64,000 bases of DNA from Comamonadaceae bacterium (GCA_947478725.1 CANJWZ010000002.1:62001-126000), one strand, 5' to 3'; shown: positions 54,134 through 63,892, numbered from the stretch's first letter. Numbers and translations: made by a program. Notes: generated by a model from the sequence alone, not told the origin.

Positions 54134-54713
54134 TGGCGTTGTGTTCGTTAAGTTGTTGATTTGCTTGGAGTTTAGTCCACGCCCATCAAACCAGCCTGAA
54201 AAGGTCCATGAGAAGCTTGATCACGCAGCACCAGAAGGTCGATGCAAACACCTGTGACTCCGCCAAAGCGGGTTGACACCGGAAAACGAGTCGACGTTTT
54301 GCGAAACAAACTACGGAATACCCAAGCGGGTAGCTCTTGCATTCAGGGGCTGCCTGCGGATCTTGGTGAGATAAAAGCCTTTTTTGACCGATAGCACTTC
54401 AATGACAACGCTGTACAACCTGATCACCTTCTGCCTGCGGTGCTTTTTAGCCCCGTTTTTAGGCACGAATCAGCCTGCGGCCCTTGTTTCACGTGCGCAA
54501 GCAGCTACTAATACAGTAGCAAAGTTTGTTTCGTTCATTCGGACTCCTGCTCACCCCATCCACGCGCCTACGCTTCAAGCTCCTGCCTGACTGATTTTTC
54601 AGTCGTCCAGTTGGCTACAAAGCTCTCCGGCAATTCCCCACGTTCGCACAGCGTCTGCTTTGGCATCGTTGGCTCATTTTGAGCTGTTGAAATGATGATG
54701 AAAGAGTACGCAC
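54134..54713 (+). promoter_or_regulatory. rluC-rne divergent gap and long rne leader
   Basis: 580 bases. In E. coli the rne mRNA has a long 5' leader that mediates autoregulation by RNase E, and this gap is long enough for one. A TTGACA lies at about 54273 without a clear -10 partner. Copy L of the dispersed element occupies about 54440-54523, inside an open frame 54402-54590 (MTTLYNLITF...) that I do not consider a gene. I could not define the promoter. Confidence 0.5.
54440..54523 (-). repeat. Dispersed element, copy L, in the rne leader
   Basis: On the minus strand TTTGCTACTGTATTAGTAGC, TGCTTGCGCACGTGAAACAA, GGGCCGCAGGCTGATTCGTG, CCTAAAAACGGGGC. The core GCTACT...GTAGCTGCTTGCGCAC is well kept. 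As part of the rne leader it might form structure in the mRNA. Confidence 0.75.
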
Positions 54714-57700
54714 ATGAAACGCATGCTGATCAATGCCACCCAGGCAGAAGAGCGCCGTTTGGCGATTGTTGACGGACAAAAACTCCTTGACTACGAAATT
54801 GAAATTGAAGGGCGCGAGCAGCGCAAAGGAAACATCTACAAAGCGGTGGTGACCCGGGTTGAGCCATCGCTGGAAGCCTGTTTTGTGGATTACGGCGAAG
54901 ACCGCCACGGCTTTTTGCCGTTCAAGGAAATCTCGCGCAACTACTTCGCACCAGGCGTGTCGGTCAGCCAGGCGCGCATCAATGATGTGATCCGCGAGGG
55001 CCAGGAACTGATGGTTCAGGTCGAAAAAGAAGAGCGCGGCAACAAGGGCGCAGCCCTGACCACCTTTGTGTCACTGGCCGGCCGCTATGTGGTGCTGATG
55101 CCCAACAACCCGCGCGGTGGTGGCGTGAGCCGCCGTATCGAGGGCGAAGACCGGGCCGAGCTGAAAGAAAACATGGACCAGCTGGAGTACCCGCAGGGCT
55201 CCAGCATCATTGCCCGTACCGCCGGCATTGGCCGCAGCGCGCCAGAACTGCAGTGGGACCTGAACTACCTGATCAAGCTCTGGACCGCCATTGAAGGCGC
55301 GGGCAAGGGCGGCAAGGGCGCTTTCCTGATTTATCAGGAATCCAGCCTGGTCATCCGTGCGATTCGCGATTACTTCAACAGCGACATCGGCGACATCTTG
55401 TTTGACACCGACGACGTGTACGAGCAGGCCAAACAGTTCATGGCGCATGTGATGCCCGAGCATGAGCACCGCGTCAAGCGCTACCGCGACGACGCACCGC
55501 TGTTCAGCCGTTTCCAGATCGAGCACCAGATCGAGTCGGCCTATGCCCGCACCGTGCAGTTGCCGTCTGGCGGCGCCATCGTGATTGACCAGACCGAGGC
55601 GCTGGTCAGCGTCGACGTCAACTCGGCGCGCGCCATCAAGGGCGGCGACATTGAGGAAACCGCCACCCGCACCAACCTGGAAGCCGCTGACGAAGTGGCC
55701 CGCCAGATGCGTCTGCGTGACCTGGGCGGCCTGGTGGTGATTGACTTTATTGACATGGAAGAGTCACGCAACCGCCGCGATGTTGAAAACCGCCTGCGCG
55801 ATGCATTGCGCCAAGACCGCGCCAGAGTCCAGTTTGGCACCATCAGCAAGTTTGGCCTGATGGAGATGAGCCGCCAGCGCCTGCGTCCTACGCTGAGCGA
55901 AGGCGCGTCCATCCCCTGCCCGCGTTGCGGTGGCTCTGGCCATATCCGCGACACCGAAAGCTCGGCCTTGCAGATCTTGCGGATCATTCAGGAAGAGTCC
56001 CTCAAAGACAGCACCGCATCGGTGTTATGCCAGGTGCCGGTGGATGTCGCGTCGTTCTTGCTGAATGAAAAACGCTCAGAAATCAGCAAAATCGAAATGA
56101 AGCAGCGCATCAACGTGCTGCTGGTGCCAAACAAAACGCTGGAAACACCGAACTACCGGCTGGAACGCCTGAAGCACGACGACCCGCGCCTGGACAACAT
56201 CGAAGCCAGCTACAAGATGGCCGAAGAAATGGAAGACCCGACGCTGGTCACGCGTCGCAGCCAGGAAAAGCACAACAAGCAAGAGCCTGTGATCAAGGGC
56301 GTGTTGCCAGATGCCCACGAACCCCTGGCCCCTGCCGCCCCTGTGAAGGCTGAAGCCAAACCTGACGTGGCCGCCGCCAAGGCAGCACCCGCTGCAACAC
56401 CTGCACAAGCTGCAGCGCCAGCGGAAAAGGGATTTTTTGGCTGGCTCAAAGCTTTGTTTGGCGGCGCTGATGTGCCCGCCAAACCGATCGCAGCACCGGC
56501 CGGTGATCTGAAGAAAGATGACCGTGAAGGCGATGCTCGCCGTGACGCTGCCCGGGATGGCCGCAGCGAACGCGGCGGCCGTGATGGCCGCCGTGGCGGC
56601 CGCGCCAGAGGCGAGCGCAGTGATCGTTCGGAAGGTCGCACAGAGGGCCGAAGCAACGAGCGCCGTGAACGTGGTCCTGATCAACGAGGCGCTGAGCCGC
56701 GCGGCGAACAGCGCAATGATCAACGAGGCGAACAACGTGCTGAAGGCCAGGAGACGCGTGAGCCGCGCCCACCGCGCGAGCCGCGTGAACCGCGCGAAGG
56801 CGGTCGCCAGGAGCGTCCACGCCGTGAACGCGGTGAGCGAAGCAACGAGCCGCGCCCATCTGTTGATGCCACCGAGCAAGACATCGCACTGGCCAACAAG
56901 GCCGCCATGGCTGCAGCCATGGGTGGCGGGGCAGCAGACGCGGGTCAGGAAGCGCCGCGCCGTGAGCGTGGCGATCGCGGTCGCCGCAATGACCGCCGTG
57001 GTGAGCCACGCGCAGAGTCACGCACCGACTCACAAGATGCGCCGCGTGAAGATCGTCAACTGTTCAGTGACGCGCCTGCTGAGCAAGCCGTCAGCATGGA
57101 CATCCATGCTCCTGCTGAAGGCGGCACAACCGGCGATCAGGCCAATCCACAACGTGCGCCGCGTGAGCCACGCGAGCGCCGCAGCCGTGACCGTTACGGC
57201 CGCGATCGCCGCGAGCGCGCTGAAGGTTCTGAGCGCAGTGAAACCGGCGCTGAGGCCGCTGCCTTGACTGAAAACCAGGCATCAAATGAGGCTGCAGACC
57301 AGCAAAGGCTTGCGCCAGTAGCTCCTGAATTTATAGCGTCTACAGCGCCAGTTGGCTCGGCTGTTGTCACCGCTGATGTCGCTCTGCCTGCAGTGCCAGC
57401 ACACACCCCCCAAAGCACGCCCGCGCCCTCGCCTTCGCCAGCCCTTGCATCGGCTGCCAGCGGCCTGCCCAAGGTTCAGGCTTACGACTTGCCCTTGCAA
57501 GACCTGGTTCAGGTCGCACAGGGCTCCGGTCTTCAGTGGATCAACTCGGATGCGGGCAAGATAGCAGAGGCACAGGCCGCCATTGCTGCTGAGGCCAAAC
57601 CGGCACATGTGCCTCGCGTACGAGCACCCGCCGTGGTGCCCAATGAGGGTCCGCTGGTGCTGGTTGAAACACGCCGCGACTTGCGTGAGGTGGAACTGCC

Positions 57701-57722
57701 CTTTGACAAGCCGGCTGCCTGA
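54714..57722 (+). CDS. rne: Ribonuclease E
   Basis: 1002 residues. An S1 domain is near residues 35-120 ([35 protein letters not shown]). The catalytic core has metal-binding Asp near residue 300 in LVSVDVNSA and near 343 in [10 protein letters not shown]. The Zn-link [12 protein letters not shown] at about 402-405 joins protomers. The C-terminal half is low-complexity: Arg/Glu-rich from about residue 590, with tandem PRE units (REPREPREG), then Ala/Pro-rich to the end, as a degradosome scaffold. Residues about 868-879 (APEFIAS) come from a dispersed-element copy. Confidence 0.96.
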   Translation: MKRMLINATQAEERRLAIVDGQKLLDYEIEIEGREQRKGNIYKAVVTRVEPSLEACFVDYGEDRHGFLPFKEISRNYFAPGVSVSQARINDVIREGQELMVQVEKEERGNKGAALTTFVSLAGRYVVLMPNNPRGGGVSRRIEGEDRAELKENMDQLEYPQGSSIIARTAGIGRSAPELQWDLNYLIKLWTAIEGAGKGGKGAFLIYQESSLVIRAIRDYFNSDIGDILFDTDDVYEQAKQFMAHVMPEHEHRVKRYRDDAPLFSRFQIEHQIESAYARTVQLPSGGAIVIDQTEALVSVDVNSARAIKGGDIEETATRTNLEAADEVARQMRLRDLGGLVVIDFIDMEESRNRRDVENRLRDALRQDRARVQFGTISKFGLMEMSRQRLRPTLSEGASIPCPRCGGSGHIRDTESSALQILRIIQEESLKDSTASVLCQVPVDVASFLLNEKRSEISKIEMKQRINVLLVPNKTLETPNYRLERLKHDDPRLDNIEASYKMAEEMEDPTLVTRRSQEKHNKQEPVIKGVLPDAHEPLAPAAPVKAEAKPDVAAAKAAPAATPAQAAAPAEKGFFGWLKALFGGADVPAKPIAAPAGDLKKDDREGDARRDAARDGRSERGGRDGRRGGRARGERSDRSEGRTEGRSNERRERGPDQRGAEPRGEQRNDQRGEQRAEGQETREPRPPREPREPREGGRQERPRRERGERSNEPRPSVDATEQDIALANKAAMAAAMGGGAADAGQEAPRRERGDRGRRNDRRGEPRAESRTDSQDAPREDRQLFSDAPAEQAVSMDIHAPAEGGTTGDQANPQRAPREPRERRSRDRYGRDRRERAEGSERSETGAEAAALTENQASNEAADQQRLAPVAPEFIASTAPVGSAVVTADVALPAVPAHTPQSTPAPSPSPALASAASGLPKVQAYDLPLQDLVQVAQGSGLQWINSDAGKIAEAQAAIAAEAKPAHVPRVRAPAVVPNEGPLVLVETRRDLREVELPFDKPAA
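57316..57350 (-). repeat. Dispersed element, copy M (partial), in the rne C-terminal coding region
   Basis: AGTAGCTCCTGAATTTATAG, then CGTCTAC on the plus strand is the reverse complement of the GATGCTACTAATTCAGGAGC-type 5' part. It encodes VAPEFIAST, the same phase as in rseB (VAPELVAS) and sppA (APEIVAS). Confidence 0.6.
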
Positions 57723-57737
57723 TCAGTAGCACCCCCA

Positions 57738-57776
57738 TAAAAGCCCGTCCGGCAACTGTCGTGACGGGCTTTTTTG
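57738..57776 (+). terminator. Intrinsic terminator after rne
   Basis: AAAGCCCGTC, a 13-base loop, GACGGGCTTT and TTTTG, 15 bases after the rne stop. A good 10-bp stem with T-run; the A-run on the other side may serve hemY on the minus strand. Confidence 0.9.
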
Positions 57777-57875
57777 TGGTCCAGAAACGCAGTCGCCTGA
57801 AGGTCAAATCGGCATGGTCGTCGCTTGCAGCGTGAGGGCTACAGGACAGCAAAAGCCATCGTTTTCAGCAGACTG

Positions 57876-59165
57876 CTAGCGCAGCGCTGCCTGCTTGTAA
57901 GCTTCGGCGGCAGCAGCAGCATCACCACGCTGCTCAGCCAGTACAGCCAAAGCGCGCCAAGCGCTGCGGTGAAGGTCAGCGTCCTGCAAGCCAAGCACCG
58001 CCAGCGACAGCCACTGGCGCGCCTTGCCCCAAAGCTGGCGGCTCAATGCCGCCATACCAGCAAGATACTGCACATTGGCGTCACGCGGGCGGGCGCCCTG
58101 CGCGGCTTCAATCCGGGCCAGCCAGGCGGCGTCAAGCGAATCTAGGCCCGGCTCCAGCACGCCAATCAGCTTGATGCGCAAGCTATCGCTCAACACGGAC
58201 CCTGTTTGCATGGCTTCCTCCCAGACCAGCAGCAACCAGCTGCGTGCCAGCGCTGCGTCGCCATCCAGCGCCATCAGGCGCGCAGCGGCGTGCACCACCA
58301 GTTCAGGCATCGCGCGCTCGCTGTCGTCAAGCGCTGCCCAGGCCAGTTCAAGCTGGGCCGGGTCATGCGCATCGCTGAGCAGTTCCAGCCCCAGGCTACG
58401 CACAATGCTTTGCGCTGCCGCCGACGAGAACGCCCGGTGCTTGGCCAGCAGGCGCGCGGTTTCCAGCGCCTGCGCAGTTTGCCGGAGTTGCCGGGTGGTG
58501 CGCAACTTCAAGCGCAAAGCCAGTGTGCGCCTGCTGGCGCCTTGGGGCAGCTGCGCCAGCGCGTCGAGTGCAGACCGGGGGTCGTTGTCGTCGAGCGCCC
58601 AGCGGGCCGCCCGCAATTGCACACCTTCGCGCACTTCCTGAGCATGGCGCGGGGCCGAGCTTTGCAAGGCCGATTGCAAATGCTGGTCGCGCTGCGCCTT
58701 GTTTTGCAGCGCCTGGGCGCTTTCAGCCACCAGCAGGTGCGCCAGTGATTTCAACTGGCTGGCCCGGCTGGCGCTGTAGCCGGGCACTTGACCGGTTTCT
58801 TGAGCCAGTTGGGACAGGCTTTTTTCTTGTGCGATGGCATTTTGTGCTGATTTGGTTGCCCGAATGTAGCGCCCCGCCAACTGGTGCGCCAGCCCATCCA
58901 TCAGCGCGCCGTACATGGCACGCTCTTTTTGCTGGGCGCGCCAGGCTCTGGCCTGACTGGGCAGCGTGGCAACAGCCGACAGCGCGCGCAGCGCCAGATA
59001 AAGAACCACAAAAAAACCGGCTAGCAAAAATATTGCCAGGTTGAAGGACACATCGAGCCGATGGGGCGGCCAGAAAATACTCACCACGGCCTGGTTGTTG
59101 CCGGCAAACAAAGCGGTCGCAACCGCAATCACAAAGAGGGCCAGAAGCCAGAAAGCAGCGCGCAT
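57876..59165 (-). CDS. hemY: HemY-type TPR membrane protein
   Basis: 429 residues. MRAAFWLLALFVIAVATALF and a second membrane segment (LAIFLLAGFFVVLYLALRA) form the HemY N-terminal domain, including the conserved FAGNNQAVVSIFWPPHRLDVS region in part. A helical TPR-like part follows (residues about 90-425). Function in haem-pathway operons is unclear; not the protoporphyrinogen oxidase also named HemY in Gram-positives. ATG at 59165 is 13 bases after hemX; the longer frame lacks resemblance. Confidence 0.9.
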   Translation of the reverse strand: MRAAFWLLALFVIAVATALFAGNNQAVVSIFWPPHRLDVSFNLAIFLLAGFFVVLYLALRALSAVATLPSQARAWRAQQKERAMYGALMDGLAHQLAGRYIRATKSAQNAIAQEKSLSQLAQETGQVPGYSASRASQLKSLAHLLVAESAQALQNKAQRDQHLQSALQSSAPRHAQEVREGVQLRAARWALDDNDPRSALDALAQLPQGASRRTLALRLKLRTTRQLRQTAQALETARLLAKHRAFSSAAAQSIVRSLGLELLSDAHDPAQLELAWAALDDSERAMPELVVHAAARLMALDGDAALARSWLLLVWEEAMQTGSVLSDSLRIKLIGVLEPGLDSLDAAWLARIEAAQGARPRDANVQYLAGMAALSRQLWGKARQWLSLAVLGLQDADLHRSAWRALAVLAEQRGDAAAAAEAYKQAALR

Positions 59166-59178
59166 GTCAGGCCCCCTG

Positions 59179-60288
59179 TTAGCGGCCAGCCGCCGCTGTC
59201 GCCAGTGCTGCCATGGTGTCATCCAGGCGCGGCAGCTCGCTGGTTTTCAGCTGGCTCTGAACTTGCTGAAGCAGTTGCACCGCGGCCTGGGTTTTGCGCG
59301 ATGCCGGATCAAAATACTTGCCCAGCCAGGTGCCGGCGTTGGCCAGGTCTGCGCGCGCTGCGTCGGTCTGCCGGGCCAGCAAACCCAAACGCGCGTTCAG
59401 CAGGCGCAGCTTGAGGTTTTCACGCAAGAAAAACGACTGCTCTGGGGATATCAGGGCCGCCTCGGGCTGCTCAATGCGGCTGACGCGGAGCAGCTTGCGG
59501 CTTTCTTCTTGCAGGGCATTGAGAGCACTGCGTGCCGCAGTTTTGACATATTGCATATCAAACCAGCCCCACCATGTCAGGCTGCCTTGACCCTCGGGTG
59601 GTTTGACAGGCACTTGCGCAGACCGGGCTGCTGCAGTCCCAGACGCGGCATTGGGAACGCCGTTGGCCACCGGCAGTTCATCGGCCATCCGGCTCAGCTC
59701 GTCAATCTTGATCATCAGCGCGGGGACATCGGTCAGACTGGCGGCCTTGATACGGTCGGCATCTTTGGCAATGGCGCGCATCAAAGGGCTCAAGCGCGGT
59801 TGCGCGGCACGTTGCAAACGCTGCTGGGCCGAAGCCAGCGCAGCCAGCAGCGGCACCGGGCTACCTGTTAACTGGGCTTGCTGCTGGGCCAGCCGCAAGG
59901 CTGACTCAATATCGACCACCAGATTTTCATCGCGCGAGCGTGACAAACTTTGCATCAGCTCTTCCAGCTGCGTGCGCTGCAAACTCACTTCACTGATACG
60001 GTTTTCCTGCAAGGTCAGGCGGGCGGCCAGGTCGCGCGTGCTGTCTTGTGCCGCCTTGGCCAAGGTGCGGGCTTCAATCGCTTGCGCGCCCGCATCGAGG
60101 CTGCGCCTGGCCAGCTCTTCCTGAATGTTGGCCAACTTTTGCCACAGCAAACCGCTGACCAGCAAGGCTGCTGCGCCCAAGGCCAGTACCGCATAAGCCA
60201 GCTTTTTAGGCACTGTAAACCGGGTCGCTTGCGTTGCGGGTTCGGCCTGCGTCAGTGTTGCTGATTTTTCTGTGGGGTGATCACTCAT
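59179..60288 (-). CDS. hemX: HemX-family membrane protein
   Basis: 369 residues. A short cytoplasmic N-terminus, one membrane segment (residues about 30-48: LAYAVLALGAAALLVSGLL), a coiled-coil part (IQEELARRSLDAGAQAIEAR, LTLQENRISEVSLQR) and a C-terminal domain with WWGWFDMQYVKTAARSALNA and FFLRENLKLRLLNARLGLLA, as in HemX. Once thought to be a methyltransferase fusion, this form has no such domain. Overlaps the hemD stop by ATGA. Confidence 0.92.
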   Translation of the reverse strand: MSDHPTEKSATLTQAEPATQATRFTVPKKLAYAVLALGAAALLVSGLLWQKLANIQEELARRSLDAGAQAIEARTLAKAAQDSTRDLAARLTLQENRISEVSLQRTQLEELMQSLSRSRDENLVVDIESALRLAQQQAQLTGSPVPLLAALASAQQRLQRAAQPRLSPLMRAIAKDADRIKAASLTDVPALMIKIDELSRMADELPVANGVPNAASGTAAARSAQVPVKPPEGQGSLTWWGWFDMQYVKTAARSALNALQEESRKLLRVSRIEQPEAALISPEQSFFLRENLKLRLLNARLGLLARQTDAARADLANAGTWLGKYFDPASRKTQAAVQLLQQVQSQLKTSELPRLDDTMAALATAAAGR

Positions 60289-61163
60289 GGTTGCGTCGAT
60301 TCTATCGAGGCAAGCGCCTGCACAATATCAGGCAAAGCCGGGCGTGACAGCTGCACAACACCCCAGCCTGCCTGAAGGGCAGCCGCCTGAATGCGGGGAT
60401 GGGTCGCGATGGCCCGTGCGTTTTGCCAATTGACGTCCGTCAGGCCAGCTTGCTGCGTCAGGTTGGCCACTGCTTCAGAACTGCTGAACAGCCAGACTGA
60501 GCGGTCCTGGCTGGCGGCCGTGGCCACTTCCATCTGCACGCGGGTCAGTTGCGGCGCACGGCGCTCATAGCTGCTGACCAAATCGACCGTGCTGCCGGCA
60601 GCGCGCCACTGCTGCGCCAGCCAGTCGCGGCCCGTGCCGCCCCCCCCTTCAGACGCTTCGCCCTTGCCGCGCACGATCAATACCCGGGCACCCTGCCAGT
60701 CGCGCTGGCCGACCACCTGCCACAGGCTTTCAGAATCAAACTGCGCTGCGTCTGGTGCGGGCGCGTCGATCTGGTTCGCGGGCACACCTGCGGCCCGCAA
60801 CGCAGCAGCTGTGCCGGGGCCAGGCGCCAGAAAACGCATATGGGAAGGAAGCTGTGGTGCTGTTTTATAAACAGCTGCTTGCGCGCCTGTTGATGGATCA
60901 AAAGCCGTTTTTGAAACTTGAAAGGGGGCGAAAAAGTGCTCAACGGCGTTGCCACTGACAAACATGCAGGCCCTCAAGTCGTTCAGGGTGTTCCAGGCCT
61001 GCTGTAACGCGGCACGGTCTGCCGGGTGTGAGACCGCCGCAATCTCAATGAGCGGCAAGGCCTGCGCCTCGAACCCGCTTTGCTGCAGCCGGGAAACCCA
61101 AACCTGTGCATCCTGCGCAGGCCGCGTGACGATGACTCTGCTCACGCGTCCCGACGTGGCCAT
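60285..61163 (-). CDS. hemD: Uroporphyrinogen-III synthase
   Basis: 292 residues. Closes hydroxymethylbilane into uroporphyrinogen III. Weakly conserved family; visible features are RVIVTRPAQDAQVWVSRLQQ, MFVSGNAVEHFF, FLAPGPGTAAALRAAGVPA and VWLFSSSEAVANL. Somewhat long compared with the usual ~250 residues; the extra part at about residues 83-103 (DPSTGAQAAVYKTAP) is encoded by an antisense copy of the dispersed element. It overlaps hemC by one base (TGATG). Confidence 0.93.
   Translation of the reverse strand: MATSGRVSRVIVTRPAQDAQVWVSRLQQSGFEAQALPLIEIAAVSHPADRAALQQAWNTLNDLRACMFVSGNAVEHFFAPFQVSKTAFDPSTGAQAAVYKTAPQLPSHMRFLAPGPGTAAALRAAGVPANQIDAPAPDAAQFDSESLWQVVGQRDWQGARVLIVRGKGEASEGGGGTGRDWLAQQWRAAGSTVDLVSSYERRAPQLTRVQMEVATAASQDRSVWLFSSSEAVANLTQQAGLTDVNWQNARAIATHPRIQAAALQAGWGVVQLSRPALPDIVQALASIESTQP
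60855..60915 (+). repeat. Dispersed element, copy N, within hemD
   Basis: GGTGCTGTTTTATAAACAGC, then TGCTTGCGCGCCTGTTGATG and GATCAAAAGCCGTTTTTGAA on the plus strand, antisense to hemD. The AGCTGCTTGCGC core is exact. It falls in a stretch where HemD appears longer than usual. Confidence 0.65.
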
Positions 61164-62164
61164 CAGGTCGCCAGGTTAGCCGCCCACACCGCCCCACCCG
61201 CCCGAAGTTGCGCGGCCACCGCCTCACCCAGCGCTTCGGCCTCGTCAAAGGTGTTCACCACCGCCGTCTTTTGCGCATGGACCAATGGCGTGATGACCCC
61301 CAGCTCAATACTGGCAGGGTCACCCCAGGCCGCTTGTAGCAGCATGCCCTGGTCCCCGCCAGACGCTGGCCCACGGGTGAAAGCCGCCAGCGGCATCGAG
61401 CAGCTGCCGCCCATGGCGCGCGATACCGTGCGCTCAGCTGTCACGGCCAGCCATGTCGGCATGTCGGCCAGGGTTTTCAAGCCTTCCAGCAAGTCCGCCC
61501 GGTCAGCACACACCTCAATGCCCAAAGCGCCCTGGCCTGCGGCGGGCAGCATGTCGGTCGTTGCAAAGCTGGCCCGAATGCGCTCAGGCATTTCAAGCCG
61601 CTTCAAACCCGCTGCCGCCAGCACAATCGCGTCGTAGTGGCCTTCGTCGAGCTTGCGCAGGCGGGTGTCCAGATTGCCGCGCAGCGGTTCTATTTTGAGG
61701 TCGGGTCGCAGGCTTTTCAACAACACCAGGCGGCGCAAACTGGACGTTCCAACGACGGCACCCAGCGGTAAATCGCTAAGAGCTGCGTAGGTGTTCGACA
61801 CAAAGGCATCATGCGGGTCTTCGCGCGTCATCACGCAGGCCAGGGCAAAGCCTTCTGGCAAGTCCATCGGCACGTCCTTGAGCGAATGCACGGCAATGTC
61901 GGCACGGCCTTCTTGCAGGGCAACTTCAAGCTCTTTGACAAACAGGCCCTTGCCGCCAACTTTGCTGAGCGACCGGTCCAAGATCTGGTCACCCATCGTC
62001 GTAATGCCCAGCAGCTCCACCTGCCAGCCAAGCTGCGTTTCAAGCAGCGCTTTGACATGCTCAGCCTGCCACAGCGCCAGCCGGCTTTCGCGGGTGGCGA
62101 TGACCACTTTTTTCACTGTTTTTTTCGCCGCTGAAGGTGCTGCTGTGTCGTCCATCGCTTGCAT
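61163..62164 (-). CDS. hemC: Porphobilinogen deaminase (hydroxymethylbilane synthase)
   Basis: 333 residues. [20 protein letters not shown] at the N-terminus, [14 protein letters not shown] with the active-site Asp, [29 protein letters not shown], and the dipyrromethane-cofactor Cys in [12 protein letters not shown]. Polymerises four porphobilinogens. The start is ATG at 62164, which follows GAGGCG at a good distance; ATGs at 62191 and 62155 are alternatives. First gene of hemC-hemD-hemX-hemY. The phosphoenolpyruvate carboxylase gene often found next to hemC is absent. Confidence 0.96.
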   Translation of the reverse strand: MQAMDDTAAPSAAKKTVKKVVIATRESRLALWQAEHVKALLETQLGWQVELLGITTMGDQILDRSLSKVGGKGLFVKELEVALQEGRADIAVHSLKDVPMDLPEGFALACVMTREDPHDAFVSNTYAALSDLPLGAVVGTSSLRRLVLLKSLRPDLKIEPLRGNLDTRLRKLDEGHYDAIVLAAAGLKRLEMPERIRASFATTDMLPAAGQGALGIEVCADRADLLEGLKTLADMPTWLAVTAERTVSRAMGGSCSMPLAAFTRGPASGGDQGMLLQAAWGDPASIELGVITPLVHAQKTAVVNTFDEAEALGEAVAAQLRAGGAVWAANLAT

Positions 62165-62287
62165 GTCTGTCGCCTCGTACCTATTTGTCATCATGTAGGG
62201 AAAGGCGATGCTAGCACGCAAGCCAAGCTCAAAAAGGCTCAAAACCGCCTTCCACGCTCTGAAAAACACCATTTTCAGACATAAAAA

Positions 62288-62347
62288 GTGTCTTCAGGCC
62301 AATAAATTTTTGGGTAATTTGCTCCTGAAAATATAGCATTTAGCATC
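62288..62347 (-). repeat. Dispersed element, copy O, upstream of hemC
   Basis: On the minus strand ATGCTATATTTTCAGGAGCA, then AATTACCCAAAAATTTATTG and GCCTGAAGACAC. It has the CAGGAGC variant core and the ...TTGGCCTG end. It lies about 125 bases upstream of the hemC start, in the promoter region. Confidence 0.7.
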
Positions 62348-62929
62348 ACGCCAAGTGGCAGCCACCGGCTGCACCAAGCCCCAGTCCGACACCAAGAGCG
62401 GTGGTGTCCGATGTGCAAACCGAGCGTTGTTGCGTATGATGGATTCAAGGCTCAAGCGCGATCTCTGTTGCCGAAGGGGCCGGCGCGACGTTGCCGCCCT
62501 TGACTTATCCGGAGCAGACCATGACGACCTTGACAACCCCTGCGGTCTTCATTGACCCCCGCACTGGCTTTGTGTCTAAAGACACCGCAGCCAGCACGCC
62601 AGTCGCGGCCCACTTTACGTGATCGAACCCTGCGTCAGGGTCAGCGACATCTAAGGCGCCGCCCCCTACTGCGGGCGTGGCGCTGGCCGTCGTTTGAAGT
62701 CACTTTGCCCCTGGTGGGGCGTGTCTTGACGGTGCGCTGGCAACGTAGGCAAGCCCAGCAAGAGTCGGGGCTAAAACCTGACCGCGTGCTAAAGCTGGCG
62801 AGGTGCGGCTGCTGAAAGAGCTGCCTGCACAGGCTTTGCTTGTGGTCTGGTCTGATCCTGAATAAATGGCATCAATCACTGCTTGCGGGTGGTTTTAAAA
62901 CAGAGCCAAACCTGGTGTCCAATAGCGGC
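62348..62929. other. Gap between hemC and the ABC ATPase gene, no recognisable gene
   Basis: About 580 bases. A 33-codon frame at 62521-62622 (MTTLTTPAVFIDPRTGFVSK...) is preceded by a protein-like in-frame stretch (ISVAEGAGATLPPLTYPEQT) with no start, and another frame at 62552-62815 is basic and low in hydrophobics. Neither is recognised. Interrupted coding-like stretches suggest a decayed gene, but I cannot name it. Confidence 0.35.
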
Positions 62930-63565
62930 ATGAACCCACTGCAAAGCACGCCCCTACTGCACGTCAGCAAGCTGAATTTCAGTTGGGCCACTCAACCACT
63001 GATCACAGACTTTTCAGCCGATATCCTGCCTGGCATCACGCTGGTCAAAGGTGGCGACGGGCGCGGCAAAAGCACGCTGCTCCGGCTGCTGGCGGGCGCA
63101 CTGCCTGCGCAAAGCGGGCAGTTGCAGATCAACGGCATGGACCTGCAAACTCAGCCGGTCCATTACAAAAACCAGGTTTTCTGGGCCGATCCGCGCAGTG
63201 ATGTGTTTGACCAAATGAGCGTGCCGGACTATTTTGAATGGCAGCAGCGCAGCCATGCTGATTTTGATGATGGCGTGCTGGCTGATGCAGTGGCGGGCCT
63301 GGGCCTGGCTGAGCATCTCCACAAACAGCTTTACATGCTGTCAACCGGCTCCAAACGCAAAGTTTTTATCGCGGCAGCCTTTGCATCAGGGGCGGCGGTG
63401 ACGCTTTTGGATGAGCCTTTCGCAGCTGTCGATACGGTGTCAATCCGGTTCGTATTGAAGTGGCTAAAAGGTGCGCAAAGCGGCACCAACAGGGCTTGGG
63501 TGATCGCCGACTACGTGGCACCCGATGGCCTGCGCTTGAGGCAGACCCTTGATCTGGGCGACTGA
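62930..63565 (+). CDS. Orphan ABC transporter ATP-binding protein
   Basis: 211 residues, a single small nucleotide-binding domain. Walker A VKGGDGRGKSTLLRLLAG, Walker B VTLLDEPFAAVD and a degenerate signature YMLSTGSKRKV in place of LSGGQ. The size and TGS(K/R) signature recall CcmA-like or lantibiotic-immunity-type ATPases. No permease gene lies nearby in the window. ATG at 62930 begins MNPLQSTPLLHVSKLNFSW; the longer frame upstream crosses the non-coding gap. It precedes slyX by 21 bases and is probably cotranscribed with it. Confidence 0.85.
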   Translation: MNPLQSTPLLHVSKLNFSWATQPLITDFSADILPGITLVKGGDGRGKSTLLRLLAGALPAQSGQLQINGMDLQTQPVHYKNQVFWADPRSDVFDQMSVPDYFEWQQRSHADFDDGVLADAVAGLGLAEHLHKQLYMLSTGSKRKVFIAAAFASGAAVTLLDEPFAAVDTVSIRFVLKWLKGAQSGTNRAWVIADYVAPDGLRLRQTLDLGD

Positions 63566-63586
63566 ATTTTCGGGTCAAATACAGCC

Positions 63587-63805
63587 ATGCAGAACGACCC
63601 AGCCATTGACCAGCGCCTGACCCAGCTGGAAATCAAGGCGACCTACACCGAAGACCTGGTTGAACAACTTGAGCAGATCATTGTGCAGCAGCAACAGCAA
63701 ATCGGCCTGCTGCTGCGCGAGGTGGCACAGCTGCAGCGACCCTCTACCGACGGCGGCTTAGGCGCTGCGCGCAGCCTGCGTGATGACTTGCCACCGCACT
63801 TTTAG
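63587..63805 (+). CDS. slyX: SlyX family protein
   Basis: 72 residues. A coiled-coil heptad pattern runs from about residues 8-50 (QRLTQLEIKATYTEDLVEQL, EQIIVQQQQQIGLL) with the usual Pro-rich/PPHF end (DDLPPHF). Function unknown; first noted next to slyD in E. coli. The stop is directly followed by dispersed copy P. Confidence 0.92.
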   Translation: MQNDPAIDQRLTQLEIKATYTEDLVEQLEQIIVQQQQQIGLLLREVAQLQRPSTDGGLGAARSLRDDLPPHF

Positions 63806-63862
63806 ACACTACTGAGTCAATAGCGCCTCTTCCTTGTTTTTGTTGGGCTACAACCCTATTCG
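63805..63862 (+). repeat. Dispersed element, copy P, after slyX
   Basis: ACACTACTGAGTCAATAGCG, then CCTCTTCCTTGTTTTTGTTG and GGCTACAACCCTATTC. The first base overlaps the slyX stop. It separates slyX from a convergent gene at the window edge. Confidence 0.65.
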
Positions 63863-63892
63863 ATAAACTAAACCCGGCTGAGAATGCGGCTT

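Noticed and set aside
54402-54590. 62-codon frame in the rne leader (MTTLYNLITF...)
   Set aside because: Half of it is copy L of the dispersed element, there is no ribosome-binding site, and the product has no recognisable domain. It could at most be a leader peptide.
56076-56879. Long minus-strand frame of 267 codons, and a plus-strand frame of 249 codons at 56518-57267, over the rne 3' half
   Set aside because: Both arise from the biased Arg/Glu/Ala codon composition of the rne scaffold and show low-complexity products without domains.
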